Assembly (NCBI GenBank): GCA_001515945.1
Contig: LOER01000035.1
Coordinates: forward strand, 1-33,068
Reading direction: 5' to 3'
DNA length: 33,068 bases
Origin: Desulfitibacter sp. BRH_c19
GTDB taxonomy: Bacteria; Bacillota; DSM-16504; Desulfitibacterales; Desulfitibacteraceae
The notes under the pieces are model-generated. The model did no database searches. It was not told the origin of the DNA and saw only the letters and a program-made list of their open reading frames with translations. Shown in pieces: positions 23,057-31,099 of this stretch. Each line of letters begins with the position of its first letter. The stretch's first letter is position 1. Both the position numbers and the translations under genes were made by a program.

Positions 23057-23452
23057 ATGGATCAGGAAATATGTAAAGATTTTCAAGAAACAGTTGCGCA
23101 ATTCACAATAAGACACAAGAGCATTCTTGATATACTATCTAAGACAGATGAGGCAAGTGCTAAGGTTAACCGTGCTACAATTAAAGCAGTTACTCAATGC
23201 GGATGTATCGAAATTGAAGCTAAAAAACACCAATGGCCTGAAGAAATAGATATTCTGGATCTCAAAAATATGCTTGCCAATGATTTATGTGGACAACTAT
23301 GTCCTGATTGTCAGGATATTATTGAGACTGAGGTTGGCAAACTTCTGTTTTATATTACAGCTCTTTGTAATACTCTAAAATTAAATCTAGATGATATTCT
23401 AGTTAAGGAAAACTCAAAGGTACTTACTCTGGGAAAGTTTAATTTTAGATAG
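23057..23452 (+). CDS. Conserved-looking cysteine-containing protein of unknown function
   Basis: A 131-residue soluble protein, the only plus-strand gene in the core block. It starts with a helical segment (DFQETVAQFTIRHKSILDIL), then SAKVNRATIKAVTQCGCIEI with a CGC motif. It then has LCGQLCPDCQDI with a C-x3-C-x2-C cluster and a C-terminal helix pair (GKLLFYITALCNTLKLNLDD) that resembles the MazG-like helical fold, ending LGKFNF. The cysteines could bind zinc or an iron-sulfur cluster. I recall similar proteins next to radA/carD in other Clostridia but cannot assign a family. AAAGGAG lies 8 nt before the ATG, with a strong promoter and its own terminator. A nucleotide-pyrophosphohydrolase role is only a guess. 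Confidence 0.8.
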   Translation: MDQEICKDFQETVAQFTIRHKSILDILSKTDEASAKVNRATIKAVTQCGCIEIEAKKHQWPEEIDILDLKNMLANDLCGQLCPDCQDIIETEVGKLLFYITALCNTLKLNLDDILVKENSKVLTLGKFNFR

Positions 23453-23465
23453 TATTAGTACATAT

Positions 23466-23494
23466 AAAGGTTCATATTGTTATGGGCCTTTTTT
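23466..23494 (+). terminator. Terminator of the 23057 gene
   Basis: AAAGGTTC/GGGCCTTT (23466-23473 with 23484-23491, two G-T pairs) followed by TTT. It lies between the convergent ends of this gene and radA and may serve both. Confidence 0.7.
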
Positions 23495-23498
23495 GATT

Positions 23499-24848
23499 CT
23501 ACCCACCAAAAATTATATTAAGTGCTTCTTCAACTCTATTTACTCCAATTAACTCTATTTTCCCAGGGTTAATATTATTGAGATTTCTTTTTGGCAAAAT
23601 GCACCTTTCAAAACCTAATTTTTCCCCTTCTATTATCCTTTTTTGGGCGTCTACAATACCTCTTATTTCACCGGTCAAACCTACTTCACCAAATATAAGA
23701 GTATTAGGATCTACCACCTTGTTTTTAAATGCCGAAGCAATCGCAATACAAATACCAAGGTCCAGGGATGGCTCACTTGAACGTATTCCTCCAGCTATAT
23801 TAAGATAAACATCTTCAGTAGCAAGATTAAGTCCTACTTTTTTGTCTAGAACTGCAATCATAAGTAGTGCTCTGTTTAATTCTATTCCAGTACATAACCT
23901 CCTCGGATTTCCGTAAGGTGTAGAACTGACCAATGCTTGGATCTCTAGTAAAATTGGCCTAGTTCCTTCTAAAGAACATACTACCGCAGTACCACTACTA
24001 CCTAATGGTCTTTCTGATAGAAATAGCTGTGACGGGTTGTAGACTTCTTCTAGGCCAACTTCAGTCATACTAAAAACTCCGATTTCATTTGTTGATCCAA
24101 ATCTATTCTTTACTGAGCGCAGAATTCGAAACTGATGGTGTTTATAGCTTTCAAAATATAGCACAGTATCAACTAAATGCTCTAAAACCCTCGGCCCAGC
24201 AATACTTCCTTCTTTTGTAACGTGGCCAGTAAGAATAATCGGCGTGTTTAATTGTTTTGCCAGATGCATCAGCTTGGCTGAGCATTCTCTAACTTGACCT
24301 ACGCTTCCAGGAGCACTTGGAAAGTCAGGTAAAAATACCGTTTGAATCGAATCCACAACCACCAAACTGGGGGCAACCTCTTGAATCAATTCTATTACTA
24401 CTTCAACATTATTCTCTGCAGAAATCAGCAGAGTCTCTGACTCGATTTTTAGCCTAGTAGCCCTAAGTTTTATTTGACTAACGGATTCTTCAGCGGAAAT
24501 ATAGAGAACCTTCCCATAACTGGTGGCTACTTTACCACAAGCTTGTAATACTAATGTTGATTTACCTATTCCAGGATCTCCACCGACTAACACCAAGGAA
24601 CCTGGTACAATCCCGCCACCAAGCACTCTGTCTAATTCAGGGATATTGGTAAGAAATCTTTCGTCTTCATTAGCAGCAATCTCAGACAATGAAAGTGGTT
24701 TAACTGCTGTAGACACCACTTGTTTATTTGTTTTTGCAAGGGGCATTTCTTCAACAAGACTATCCCACTTATCACAGTCAGGACATTTTCCCATCCATCT
24801 CGGGGATACACTTCCGCATTCTTGACAAACATACCTTACTTTTTTCAC
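23499..24848 (-). CDS. radA: DNA repair protein RadA (Sms)
   Basis: A 449-residue RadA. The C4 zinc finger is YVCQECGSVSPRWMGKCPDC (C8, C11, C22, C25). The Walker A motif is GGDPGIGKST (89-98), followed by the RadA-specific KNRFGSTNEIG. The C-terminal half is a Lon-protease-like domain with an altered catalytic site. It is a hexameric helicase-like ATPase that promotes branch migration of recombination intermediates. It follows the clpC terminator by about 100 bp, as is usual in Firmicutes (clpC-radA). It converges with the unknown gene at 23057. Confidence 0.97.
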   Translation of the reverse strand: MKKVRYVCQECGSVSPRWMGKCPDCDKWDSLVEEMPLAKTNKQVVSTAVKPLSLSEIAANEDERFLTNIPELDRVLGGGIVPGSLVLVGGDPGIGKSTLVLQACGKVATSYGKVLYISAEESVSQIKLRATRLKIESETLLISAENNVEVVIELIQEVAPSLVVVDSIQTVFLPDFPSAPGSVGQVRECSAKLMHLAKQLNTPIILTGHVTKEGSIAGPRVLEHLVDTVLYFESYKHHQFRILRSVKNRFGSTNEIGVFSMTEVGLEEVYNPSQLFLSERPLGSSGTAVVCSLEGTRPILLEIQALVSSTPYGNPRRLCTGIELNRALLMIAVLDKKVGLNLATEDVYLNIAGGIRSSEPSLDLGICIAIASAFKNKVVDPNTLIFGEVGLTGEIRGIVDAQKRIIEGEKLGFERCILPKRNLNNINPGKIELIGVNRVEEALNIIFGG

Positions 24849-24951
24849 CCCACAACCCCCATCTGTTTCCTTTTCTTATAGACTAACAAAATACCTCGTA
24901 GAAATAAAGTGAAACTTGGAAATCATGCCCACAGAGTGCATCCTTGATAGA

Positions 24952-24987
24952 TAGACTAAAAGCACCTCATTTAAGGTGCCTTTAGTC
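24952..24987 (-). terminator. Terminator of the ctsR-mcsA-mcsB-clpC operon
   Basis: A long stem (AGACTAAAGGCACCT with AGGTGCTTTTAGTCT, one bulge or mismatch) starting at the clpC stop codon, with T-rich sequence within and after the 3' arm. Confidence 0.85.
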
Positions 24988-27479
24988 TATATCTTTTCTA
25001 ACTCCAATTTATCGTCTACCACTTTAATAAATACCTTATCTCCTGGTTGATATTTACCTTCCAATAAGCCTTCAGATAAATTGTCCTCTACTAGTCGCAA
25101 AATAGCTCTTCTTAGAGGCCTTGCTCCAAACTTTTCATCAAATCCTTCTTCGGCTATCTTTTTCTTACCTTCCTCTGATGCTTCAACTAGAAAACCTTTC
25201 TCTTTCAACCTCTCATTAAGCTCCTCAAGCATCAAATCAACTATCTGCAAAATATGCTCCATCTTTAGTGAATGGAAGACTATAGTTTCATCTATTCTAT
25301 TTAAAAACTCAGGTCTAAATGTTCTCTTTAAGTCTTCCATTATTCTTGATTTCATCTTTTCATAGTTGCTCTCATCTGACTGAACAGCAAACCCCATAGT
25401 AGCTTCTTTACGAATTAAATCAGCTCCCACATTAGAAGTCATGATTAATACAGAGTTTCTAAAGTCTACAACTCTTCCTTTAGCATCAGTTAATCTTCCA
25501 TCTTCTAAGACCTGAAGTAATATATTAAATACTTCAGGATGTGCTTTCTCGATTTCATCTAAGAGTACAACACTATATGGTTTTCTTCTAACAGCCTCTG
25601 TAAGTTGACCTCCTTCATCGTATCCCACATACCCTGGAGGAGCTCCAATCAATCTTGAAACTGTGTGCTTCTCCATATACTCTGACATATCCAGCCTTAC
25701 TAGTGAAGCTTTATCTCCAAATAATGACTCAGCTAGTGCACGAGCTAGCTCTGTTTTGCCTACCCCTGTAGGCCCCAGGAAAATAAAGGAACCAATCGGC
25801 CTCTTGGGGTCTTTTAATCCCGCCCTTGCCCTCCTTACAGCTCTGGCAACTGCTTTTACAGCTTCATCCTGTCCTATTACTCTTTCATGGAGTATTTCCT
25901 CTAATTTAAGAAGTCTGTCTGTTTCTTCTTGCTTAAGATTAGCTACAGGAACTCCAGTCCAGCTCGAGACAATTTGTGCTATATCTTCACCAGTAACCTC
26001 CATGGTGTCTTTACCCTTTTTGGCAATCCATTGAGTTGACATTTCTTCCAATTTTTCTTTGATTTGTTTCTCTTGATCCCTAAGGTTGGCTGCTTTTTCA
26101 AAGTCTTGACCGTTTACAGCTTCTTGCTTTTCCTGTTGGATAAATTCTAACTTGTTTTCAAATTCCTTCATTTCTGGTGGAGCCATATAAGATGCCAAAT
26201 GCACCTTAGAAGCAGCCTCATCTATCAAATCTATTGCTTTGTCTGGTAGAAACCTTTCTGTAATGTATCTATCTGACAGCTTAACAGCAGCCTCTATTGC
26301 TTCATCCGTAATTTTAGTTTTATGGTGTGCTTCATATTTATCTCGCAAGCCCACAAGAATCAGTACAGCTTCTTCCTTGGAAGGTTCATTCACCTTAACA
26401 GGTTGAAATCTCCTTTCCAAAGCTGCATCCCTCTCGATGTACTTTTGGTATTCATCTAAAGTTGTAGCTCCTACACACTGCAGCTCACCTCTTGCTAATG
26501 CTGGTTTTAAAATATTTGCAGCATCAATGGCACCTTCAGCAGCTCCGGCCCCAATTAACGTGTGTAGTTCATCAATAAACAGAATCACATTTCCTGAATC
26601 ACGTATCTCCTGCATTACTTTTTTTAATCGTTCCTCAAACTCACCCCTGTATTTAGACCCCGCAACCATGCCAGACAAATCAAGGGTAATTACTCTCTTA
26701 CCTTTTAGAAGCTCAGGAGTTTCACCAGAAGTAATCTTTTGTGCCAAACCCTCAGCTATTGCCGTTTTCCCAACCCCTGGTTCACCTATTAGTATGGGAT
26801 TATTTTTAGTTCTACGACTTAAAATCTGAATAATTCTTTCAATCTCCTTGCTTCGTCCAATTATAGGGTCTAGCTTATCTTCCTTTGCCAACTGTGTTAA
26901 ATCTCTTCCATACTGATCTAAGGTAGCAGTTTTTGTTCCGTTACTCCCCTGATTAAAGCTATCATTGTTTTTAGCCTGGTTATTGCTAAAAATATTCCCA
27001 AATGGGCCTTGCAATCCTTGATTCCCTCCAGAATATCCTCCAAAACCACCAAGCAATTTCATTACCTGCATTGTAAGCTTCTCATCATTCACATGTAATT
27101 TAGCAAGCACTTTCGATGCTACACCTTCTCCTTCCTTAAGTAATCCTAAAAGAAGATGTTCTGTCCCAATATATTTTACACCCAGGTTTCTAGCCTCTTC
27201 CGATGCCAATTCAATTACTTTTTTTGCCCTTGGCCCAATATGAATCTCTTTCCCGGGAGTTATAGGATTTTTTTGCCCTGCAAGCTGTATTGTTTCTTCT
27301 CTAACAGTTTCTAGATCTACTCCTAAAGAACTAAGAGCTTTAGCTCCAATACCTTTACCCTCCTTAAGAATCCCTAATAGCAGATGTTCAGTATCTAATG
27401 TGCTTTGACCTATAGCAGCAGCCTCCTTATGTGCAAGGCGCAAAACCATTTGGGCTTTTTCTGTGAATTTATTTAGCAT
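24987..27479 (-). CDS. clpC: ATP-dependent Clp protease ATPase subunit ClpC
   Basis: An 830-residue Hsp100 unfoldase. A double N-domain (two repeats beginning TEHLLLGIL and TEHLLLGLL) is followed by a short Asn/Gly-rich linker, the D1 AAA domain with Walker A GEPGVGKT, a middle domain with a UVR-like helix ([20 protein letters not shown]), and the D2 AAA domain with GPTGVGKT. The C-terminal R-domain ends LELEKI. It unfolds substrates, including arginine-phosphorylated proteins marked by McsB, and feeds them to ClpP. It is last in the CtsR operon, 6 bp after mcsB. Confidence 0.97.
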   Translation of the reverse strand: MLNKFTEKAQMVLRLAHKEAAAIGQSTLDTEHLLLGILKEGKGIGAKALSSLGVDLETVREETIQLAGQKNPITPGKEIHIGPRAKKVIELASEEARNLGVKYIGTEHLLLGLLKEGEGVASKVLAKLHVNDEKLTMQVMKLLGGFGGYSGGNQGLQGPFGNIFSNNQAKNNDSFNQGSNGTKTATLDQYGRDLTQLAKEDKLDPIIGRSKEIERIIQILSRRTKNNPILIGEPGVGKTAIAEGLAQKITSGETPELLKGKRVITLDLSGMVAGSKYRGEFEERLKKVMQEIRDSGNVILFIDELHTLIGAGAAEGAIDAANILKPALARGELQCVGATTLDEYQKYIERDAALERRFQPVKVNEPSKEEAVLILVGLRDKYEAHHKTKITDEAIEAAVKLSDRYITERFLPDKAIDLIDEAASKVHLASYMAPPEMKEFENKLEFIQQEKQEAVNGQDFEKAANLRDQEKQIKEKLEEMSTQWIAKKGKDTMEVTGEDIAQIVSSWTGVPVANLKQEETDRLLKLEEILHERVIGQDEAVKAVARAVRRARAGLKDPKRPIGSFIFLGPTGVGKTELARALAESLFGDKASLVRLDMSEYMEKHTVSRLIGAPPGYVGYDEGGQLTEAVRRKPYSVVLLDEIEKAHPEVFNILLQVLEDGRLTDAKGRVVDFRNSVLIMTSNVGADLIRKEATMGFAVQSDESNYEKMKSRIMEDLKRTFRPEFLNRIDETIVFHSLKMEHILQIVDLMLEELNERLKEKGFLVEASEEGKKKIAEEGFDEKFGARPLRRAILRLVEDNLSEGLLEGKYQPGDKVFIKVVDDKLELEKI

Positions 27480-27485
27480 TTCATA

Positions 27486-28526
27486 TTACCTCCTTAACAA
27501 ATCTCTAATTATTTGTGACCTATTGATATCTCTTTCCATTGGTGACATTTCCTTACCCATGGAGTACTGAAGATATGCGGGCTGCATGCTAACCATGGCT
27601 TTAGTAAAAATGGTAGGATCAATGCCCTCCAAAATTTTCAAATCAATTCCCAGTTTCATATCAGACAATAGTGATAATGCTTCCTCAGAGGTTATTACCC
27701 GCGCATTAGTCAATATTCCATAAGCTCTACAAACTTTATCAGAAAGAATAGGTTCAATCTCTCTTGCTAAAAGCTCCCTAGCTGCTTTTTCTTGATCAAT
27801 AATTTTTAGAACAACACTATACAGGTTATTTATAATTTCATCTTCGCTTCTGCCTATGGTTATTTGATTTGAAATTTGAAAAAGATTACCTACTGCTTCT
27901 GTCCCCTCTCCATAAATGCCCCTTACCACAACACCAACCTGTGATAATGCGGATAGAATTCTACTGGCTTGTTTAGTTAATACTAACCCGGGCAAGTGTA
28001 GCATTACTGATGCTCTTAATCCAGTACCCACATTTGTTGGACACGATGTTAGGAAACCATACTTTTCATTAAAAGCTATATCCAACTTTTCTTCCATTAA
28101 GTCATCTATTTGATCTGCAATTTTATAAGCTTCAAATAAATCTAATCCAGGCAAAATAGCCTGAATTCTTAGATGATCCTCTTCAATAACCATGATGCTA
28201 ATTGATCTATTTTCATTAATTAGAACTGCACCCTTACCACTATCAGCATGTTCTGGGCTAATAAGATGCTTTTCAACTAATATCCGTTTTTCTAAACTAT
28301 TTAGATCTTTTAATAGCCAAAAATCTAACTTTGGTTCTATTGCTTCAATCGTCTTTTCAATCATATTAAATTGTATATCAATATCTTCCTGTTTCATTAG
28401 ATGTGGAAAGGGTAAATCTATTAAATTTCTAGCTAATCTTATCCGAGTTGAGACTACAACATCCGAGTATTGACCTTCCCCTGCGATCCACTTTTCTTCT
28501 AAAGAAATCAATTTTTCTTTATGCAT
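27486..28526 (-). CDS. mcsB: Protein-arginine kinase McsB
   Basis: A 346-residue phosphagen-kinase homologue. Conserved blocks include VVSTRIRLARNLIDLPFPH, IEEDHLRIQAIL and CPTNVGTGLRASVMLHLPGL, whose cysteine is the active-site one. It phosphorylates arginines on damaged proteins, tagging them for ClpCP, and inactivates CtsR under stress. The start codon overlaps the mcsA stop by one base (TAATG), so translation is coupled to its activator McsA. Confidence 0.96.
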   Translation of the reverse strand: MHKEKLISLEEKWIAGEGQYSDVVVSTRIRLARNLIDLPFPHLMKQEDIDIQFNMIEKTIEAIEPKLDFWLLKDLNSLEKRILVEKHLISPEHADSGKGAVLINENRSISIMVIEEDHLRIQAILPGLDLFEAYKIADQIDDLMEEKLDIAFNEKYGFLTSCPTNVGTGLRASVMLHLPGLVLTKQASRILSALSQVGVVVRGIYGEGTEAVGNLFQISNQITIGRSEDEIINNLYSVVLKIIDQEKAARELLAREIEPILSDKVCRAYGILTNARVITSEEALSLLSDMKLGIDLKILEGIDPTIFTKAMVSMQPAYLQYSMGKEMSPMERDINRSQIIRDLLRR

Positions 28527-29056
28527 TATATTTCCCCTTTCGGTTCAATACTTTTCTCCAAATCCCTAATTTTATCTCTTACTTCTACGGCTTTTTCAAA
28601 CTCTTCTTCTAATACAAGGCTTTGTAGTTTGTTTCGCAAAGATTTAATTTCCTGCTTTATACGTAAGTCAGAACCTGTCCTCTTGGGAAACTTTCCAGCA
28701 TGTATATTACTGCCATGCACTCTTTTTAATAATACATTGATTTTATTACCAAAGCTGTCATAGCATTTTGCACACCCAAATCTACCACTTTGCTGGAACT
28801 GCCTATAATCAGCACCGCATTTTTCACATTTGACAGTTTCCTGCAATTCCTCTCCCATACTAGCATCATTTCCGCCTGCTTCTAAAAGACCTGTTAAAAA
28901 TTTATGAATGGAAAAATTATCAGCAAAACTAAAACCTAGTTCTTGTTGATACTTTTTTGCACATTCCTCACATAAGTTCACTTCTGACTTCGCACTATTT
29001 ATAATTTTTGTTATATGAACAGCAGCGGGCCTCTTTTTGCACTCGTCACAAAACAT
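28526..29056 (-). CDS. mcsA: McsB activator McsA (zinc-binding, UVR domain)
   Basis: A 176-residue protein with two pairs of CxxC motifs: MFCDEC and NLCEECAKKY in the first zinc finger, VKCEKCGADY and FGCAKCYDSF in the second. A C-terminal UVR motif follows (LVLEEEFEKAVEVRDKIRDL). It binds and stimulates the McsB kinase. It is the second gene of the operon, with 171 bp separating it from ctsR, longer than usual and carrying a palindromic element. Confidence 0.95.
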   Translation of the reverse strand: MFCDECKKRPAAVHITKIINSAKSEVNLCEECAKKYQQELGFSFADNFSIHKFLTGLLEAGGNDASMGEELQETVKCEKCGADYRQFQQSGRFGCAKCYDSFGNKINVLLKRVHGSNIHAGKFPKRTGSDLRIKQEIKSLRNKLQSLVLEEEFEKAVEVRDKIRDLEKSIEPKGEI

Positions 29057-29129
29057 TTACAAAACCTCCTATCTAATTTGCCTAAAGCATCCAAAATATA
29101 ATTTAAACTGACGCAAAAAATTTATCCAA

Positions 29130-29227
29130 ATATTCTACAAGATCCCCACTTCTATAAGTGGGCTCTCTAAATCAGGTGGAGTAGAGTCTGCATCTGAGTT
29201 CCCAATGTTCAGCTTGGCTGAATGAGT
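29130..29227 (-). repeat. Palindromic element between ctsR and mcsA
   Basis: A CCCACTT/AAGTGGG hairpin (29145-29151 with 29156-29162) sits next to conserved-looking text on the minus strand: GATGCAGACTCTACTCCACC and then GATTTAGAGAGCCCACTT. The style recalls the right end of IS200/IS605-type elements or a derived MITE, but no transposase is present and I am not sure. It does not act as an obvious terminator because no T run follows. Confidence 0.35.
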
Positions 29228-29695
29228 TTACTGAAATTCTTTTCGCAATAATGTTATGAGCATCGCTTTTATAAGTTTTGCCCTTATTTCTTCTTTATTA
29301 TCAAATTTTTCACCAAAAGTTTCTCGTTGAACTAGGACTTTCATTAAAATCATTTCTCTTTTAGTTAAGAGTCCTTCTTCATGAAGTCTTTTGAGTAATT
29401 CTAAAGCTGCATGTTCAGAAACATTTGTATCAATTGATTGATTAATTAAGTGTAGTAGTTGTTCTTTTATTAAGGGTAACTTAATTATTCTCAAGTAACC
29501 CCCACCACCCTGCTGGGATTCCACAACGTAACCCTGTTTCACTCCAAACCTGGTTCTAAGTACATAATTTATCTGGGAAGGAACACATAGAAATTGTGCT
29601 GCTAACCTACTTCTTTGTAATTCAATATATCCATCATTACTATTTGCTAATAATTCTTTTATATACTTCTGTATCTGATTTGCCAGACTAGACAT
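29228..29695 (-). CDS. ctsR: Class III heat-shock repressor CtsR
   Basis: A 155-residue CtsR. The winged helix-turn-helix includes SRLAAQFLCVPSQINYVLRT and the wing has GYVVESQQGGGGYLRI, whose glycine-rich tip is the DNA-recognition and heat-sensing loop. The C-terminal helical domain contacts McsB and ClpC. It represses its own operon by binding direct repeats of GGTCAAA type, which are visible at 29717-29751. GGGAGGA lies 7 nt before the ATG. Confidence 0.96.
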   Translation of the reverse strand: MSSLANQIQKYIKELLANSNDGYIELQRSRLAAQFLCVPSQINYVLRTRFGVKQGYVVESQQGGGGYLRIIKLPLIKEQLLHLINQSIDTNVSEHAALELLKRLHEEGLLTKREMILMKVLVQRETFGEKFDNKEEIRAKLIKAMLITLLRKEFQ

Positions 29696-29716
29696 GTATA
29701 TATCCTCCCGTCAAGG

Positions 29717-29751
29717 TTTGACCTTCCTTAACCTTTTGACCTTATCTGACC
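29717..29751 (-). promoter_or_regulatory. CtsR operator (three heptads)
   Basis: Minus-strand GGTCAGA (29745-29751), GGTCAAA (29735-29741) and GGTCAAA (29717-29723). The first two are separated by exactly 3 nt, the classical CtsR tandem. The third is shifted by 11 nt. All lie between the -10 box and the ctsR start codon. Confidence 0.88.
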
Positions 29752-29759
29752 TTACATAT

Positions 29760-29789
29760 ATTATGACCATCATTACAAAATTTATGCAA
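29760..29789 (-). promoter_or_regulatory. Promoter of the ctsR operon
   Basis: TTGCAT (29784-29789) and CATAAT (29760-29765) with an 18-bp spacer. The CtsR heptads begin immediately downstream. Confidence 0.6.
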
Positions 29790-29812
29790 GTTCAAAATTT
29801 TCTTGAATAACG

Positions 29813-29838
29813 CAAAAAAGGAGCATATAGCTCCTTTT
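29813..29838 (-). terminator. Terminator after the Gate-protein pair
   Basis: AAAAGGAGC/GCTCCTTTT (29830-29838 with 29816-29824), followed on the minus strand by TTGCG. It directly abuts the stop codon at 29840. Confidence 0.85.
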
Positions 29839-29839
29839 A

Positions 29840-30346
29840 TTACGCTTTATTCACTTCATGCAAACCATTAGTTTTCTTAGCTTTAATTCTTTTGATAAAG
29901 CAAATAATATTTTCAAAATACCTTGCAAGCAAAAAGGTTATTATGAGAGCAGAAATAAGCCGTATGCTGATTAATGTAACAGCACTCGCGCCAACTATTA
30001 CAAATAAAAAAGTATCCTCTAGCAAAGAATGACATAAAGCCAAAAATACATTTACAATAATCAGGTCTTTGTTAGATAAGTAACCCGCACGAGCAGCTTG
30101 AATAATTAACCCTGCTCCAAATGTTAACCCAAAAATCAATCCGGCCATCAAAGGAAGAGCTGCTTCCTTTGGAAGTTTAAAAAGTTTAAGTAAGGGCTCA
30201 ATTAAAAAATATATTTTTTCAAGGATAGATAATGCCTTCAGAACTTCAATAACGACCATAATAGGAATTATAATCATGGCTATTTTAGATACACTCTTTA
30301 AACTGCCTGATAATCCGGCCAATGCTGTTTCTAATATAAATTCCAT
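29840..30346 (-). CDS. Nucleoside-recognition (Gate) domain membrane protein, second of pair
   Basis: A 168-residue membrane protein with four or five hydrophobic helices and a basic tail (RIKAKKTNGLHEVNKA). The IMIIIPIMVVIEVLKAL segment and the LMAGLIFGLTFGAGLIIQAA stretch with small residues fit the Gate (nucleoside recognition, PF07670) fold found in FeoB, SpmA and SpmB. It lies 10 bp after another Gate protein on the same strand, the layout of SpmA/SpmB or YvoD-type pairs. The transported substrate, if any, is unknown. A true SpmB assignment is possible but not supported by a motif I can quote. Confidence 0.75.
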   Translation of the reverse strand: MEFILETALAGLSGSLKSVSKIAMIIIPIMVVIEVLKALSILEKIYFLIEPLLKLFKLPKEAALPLMAGLIFGLTFGAGLIIQAARAGYLSNKDLIIVNVFLALCHSLLEDTFLFVIVGASAVTLISIRLISALIITFLLARYFENIICFIKRIKAKKTNGLHEVNKA

Positions 30347-30356
30347 AAAGCCACCT

Positions 30357-30776
30357 CTATAAGATAATATTTAAGATAACGCCACTAATAAATGCTATGG
30401 TTATCCTCAAAATAGCTATTCCTAGAATTGGTATGCCTGTTTTTTTTGCCACTCCTAATTCTACTGGTAGAGAATGTGAAAATAGAAGCATTACAGCAAT
30501 AATAGTCACCTGTTTCATATTTATTCCAATGGCAACAATTACACCTAAAGCCGCGTAGATATTTATTGCATTTCCCAATACCAGAGCTAAAGACATTTCC
30601 CCTGGTAACCCAACTAATGCCATAACAGGTTCAGCTAAAACAGCAATTTGTTGTAGTATTCCTGTAGCCTCTAGAAAACTTAAAATAATATAGATTGGCA
30701 CAATAATTTTTGCAATATCATACGTAACATAAACACCTTGAAGCAAGCCTTTTCTTACTGCATTTATTAAAATCAT
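30357..30776 (-). CDS. Nucleoside-recognition (Gate) domain membrane protein, first of pair
   Basis: A 139-residue membrane protein with four helices. IAKIIVPIYIILSFLEATGI matches the Gate-domain first helix, followed by LVGLPGEMSLALVLGNAINI, with the conserved LPGE...GN pattern, and LLFSHSLPVELGVAKKTG. Its partner is the next gene, 10 bp downstream, and the two halves probably assemble into one complex. Both are terminated before ctsR. AAGGGTG precedes the ATG. The function is not assigned. Confidence 0.75.
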   Translation of the reverse strand: MILINAVRKGLLQGVYVTYDIAKIIVPIYIILSFLEATGILQQIAVLAEPVMALVGLPGEMSLALVLGNAINIYAALGVIVAIGINMKQVTIIAVMLLFSHSLPVELGVAKKTGIPILGIAILRITIAFISGVILNIIL

Positions 30777-30827
30777 CTAGACACCCTTCTTGACCTTTTC
30801 TCTTCCCAACATCTATCATTTTACTAT

Positions 30828-31016
30828 AGAGCGAAACTTAATTCACTAGTGAATTTCTAGCTGAGCTAATCCAGGAGCTGTTCAGTTCTAAATCCTGCAG
30901 TTTGGGATTTATAGAACTGTTAGCTATCGGGCAGAGCGAAACTTAATTCACTAGTGAATTTCTAGCTGAGCTAATCCAGGAGCTGTTCAGTTCTAAATCC
31001 TGCAGTTTAGGATTTA
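30828..31016. repeat. Tandem direct repeat of an 84-bp palindrome-rich unit
   Basis: Units at 30828-30911 and 30933-31016 differ at only one position I can see, and repeat with a 105-bp period. Each contains the perfect 16-bp palindrome AATTCACTAGTGAATT and an AAATCC...GGATTT hairpin. In the first copy that hairpin extends to CAGTTCTA...TAGAACTG. The units lie between the OpuAC-gene terminator and the Gate genes. Confidence 0.9.
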
Positions 31017-31021
31017 GAAAA

Positions 31022-31059
31022 AGAAACAGATCCTTATTAAATGGAATAATAAGGATCTG
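31022..31059 (-). terminator. Terminator of the OpuAC-family gene
   Basis: A 13-bp perfect stem CAGATCCTTATTA/TAATAAGGATCTG (31047-31059 with 31027-31039) followed on the minus strand by TTTCTTTTTC. Confidence 0.9.
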
Positions 31060-31099
31060 CAAATTACAGTAATTTAATTCAGGTAATACACATTTTTGA

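Noticed and set aside
24632-24832. 66-codon minus-strand frame inside radA
   Set aside because: Out of frame with radA, which is intact and full length.
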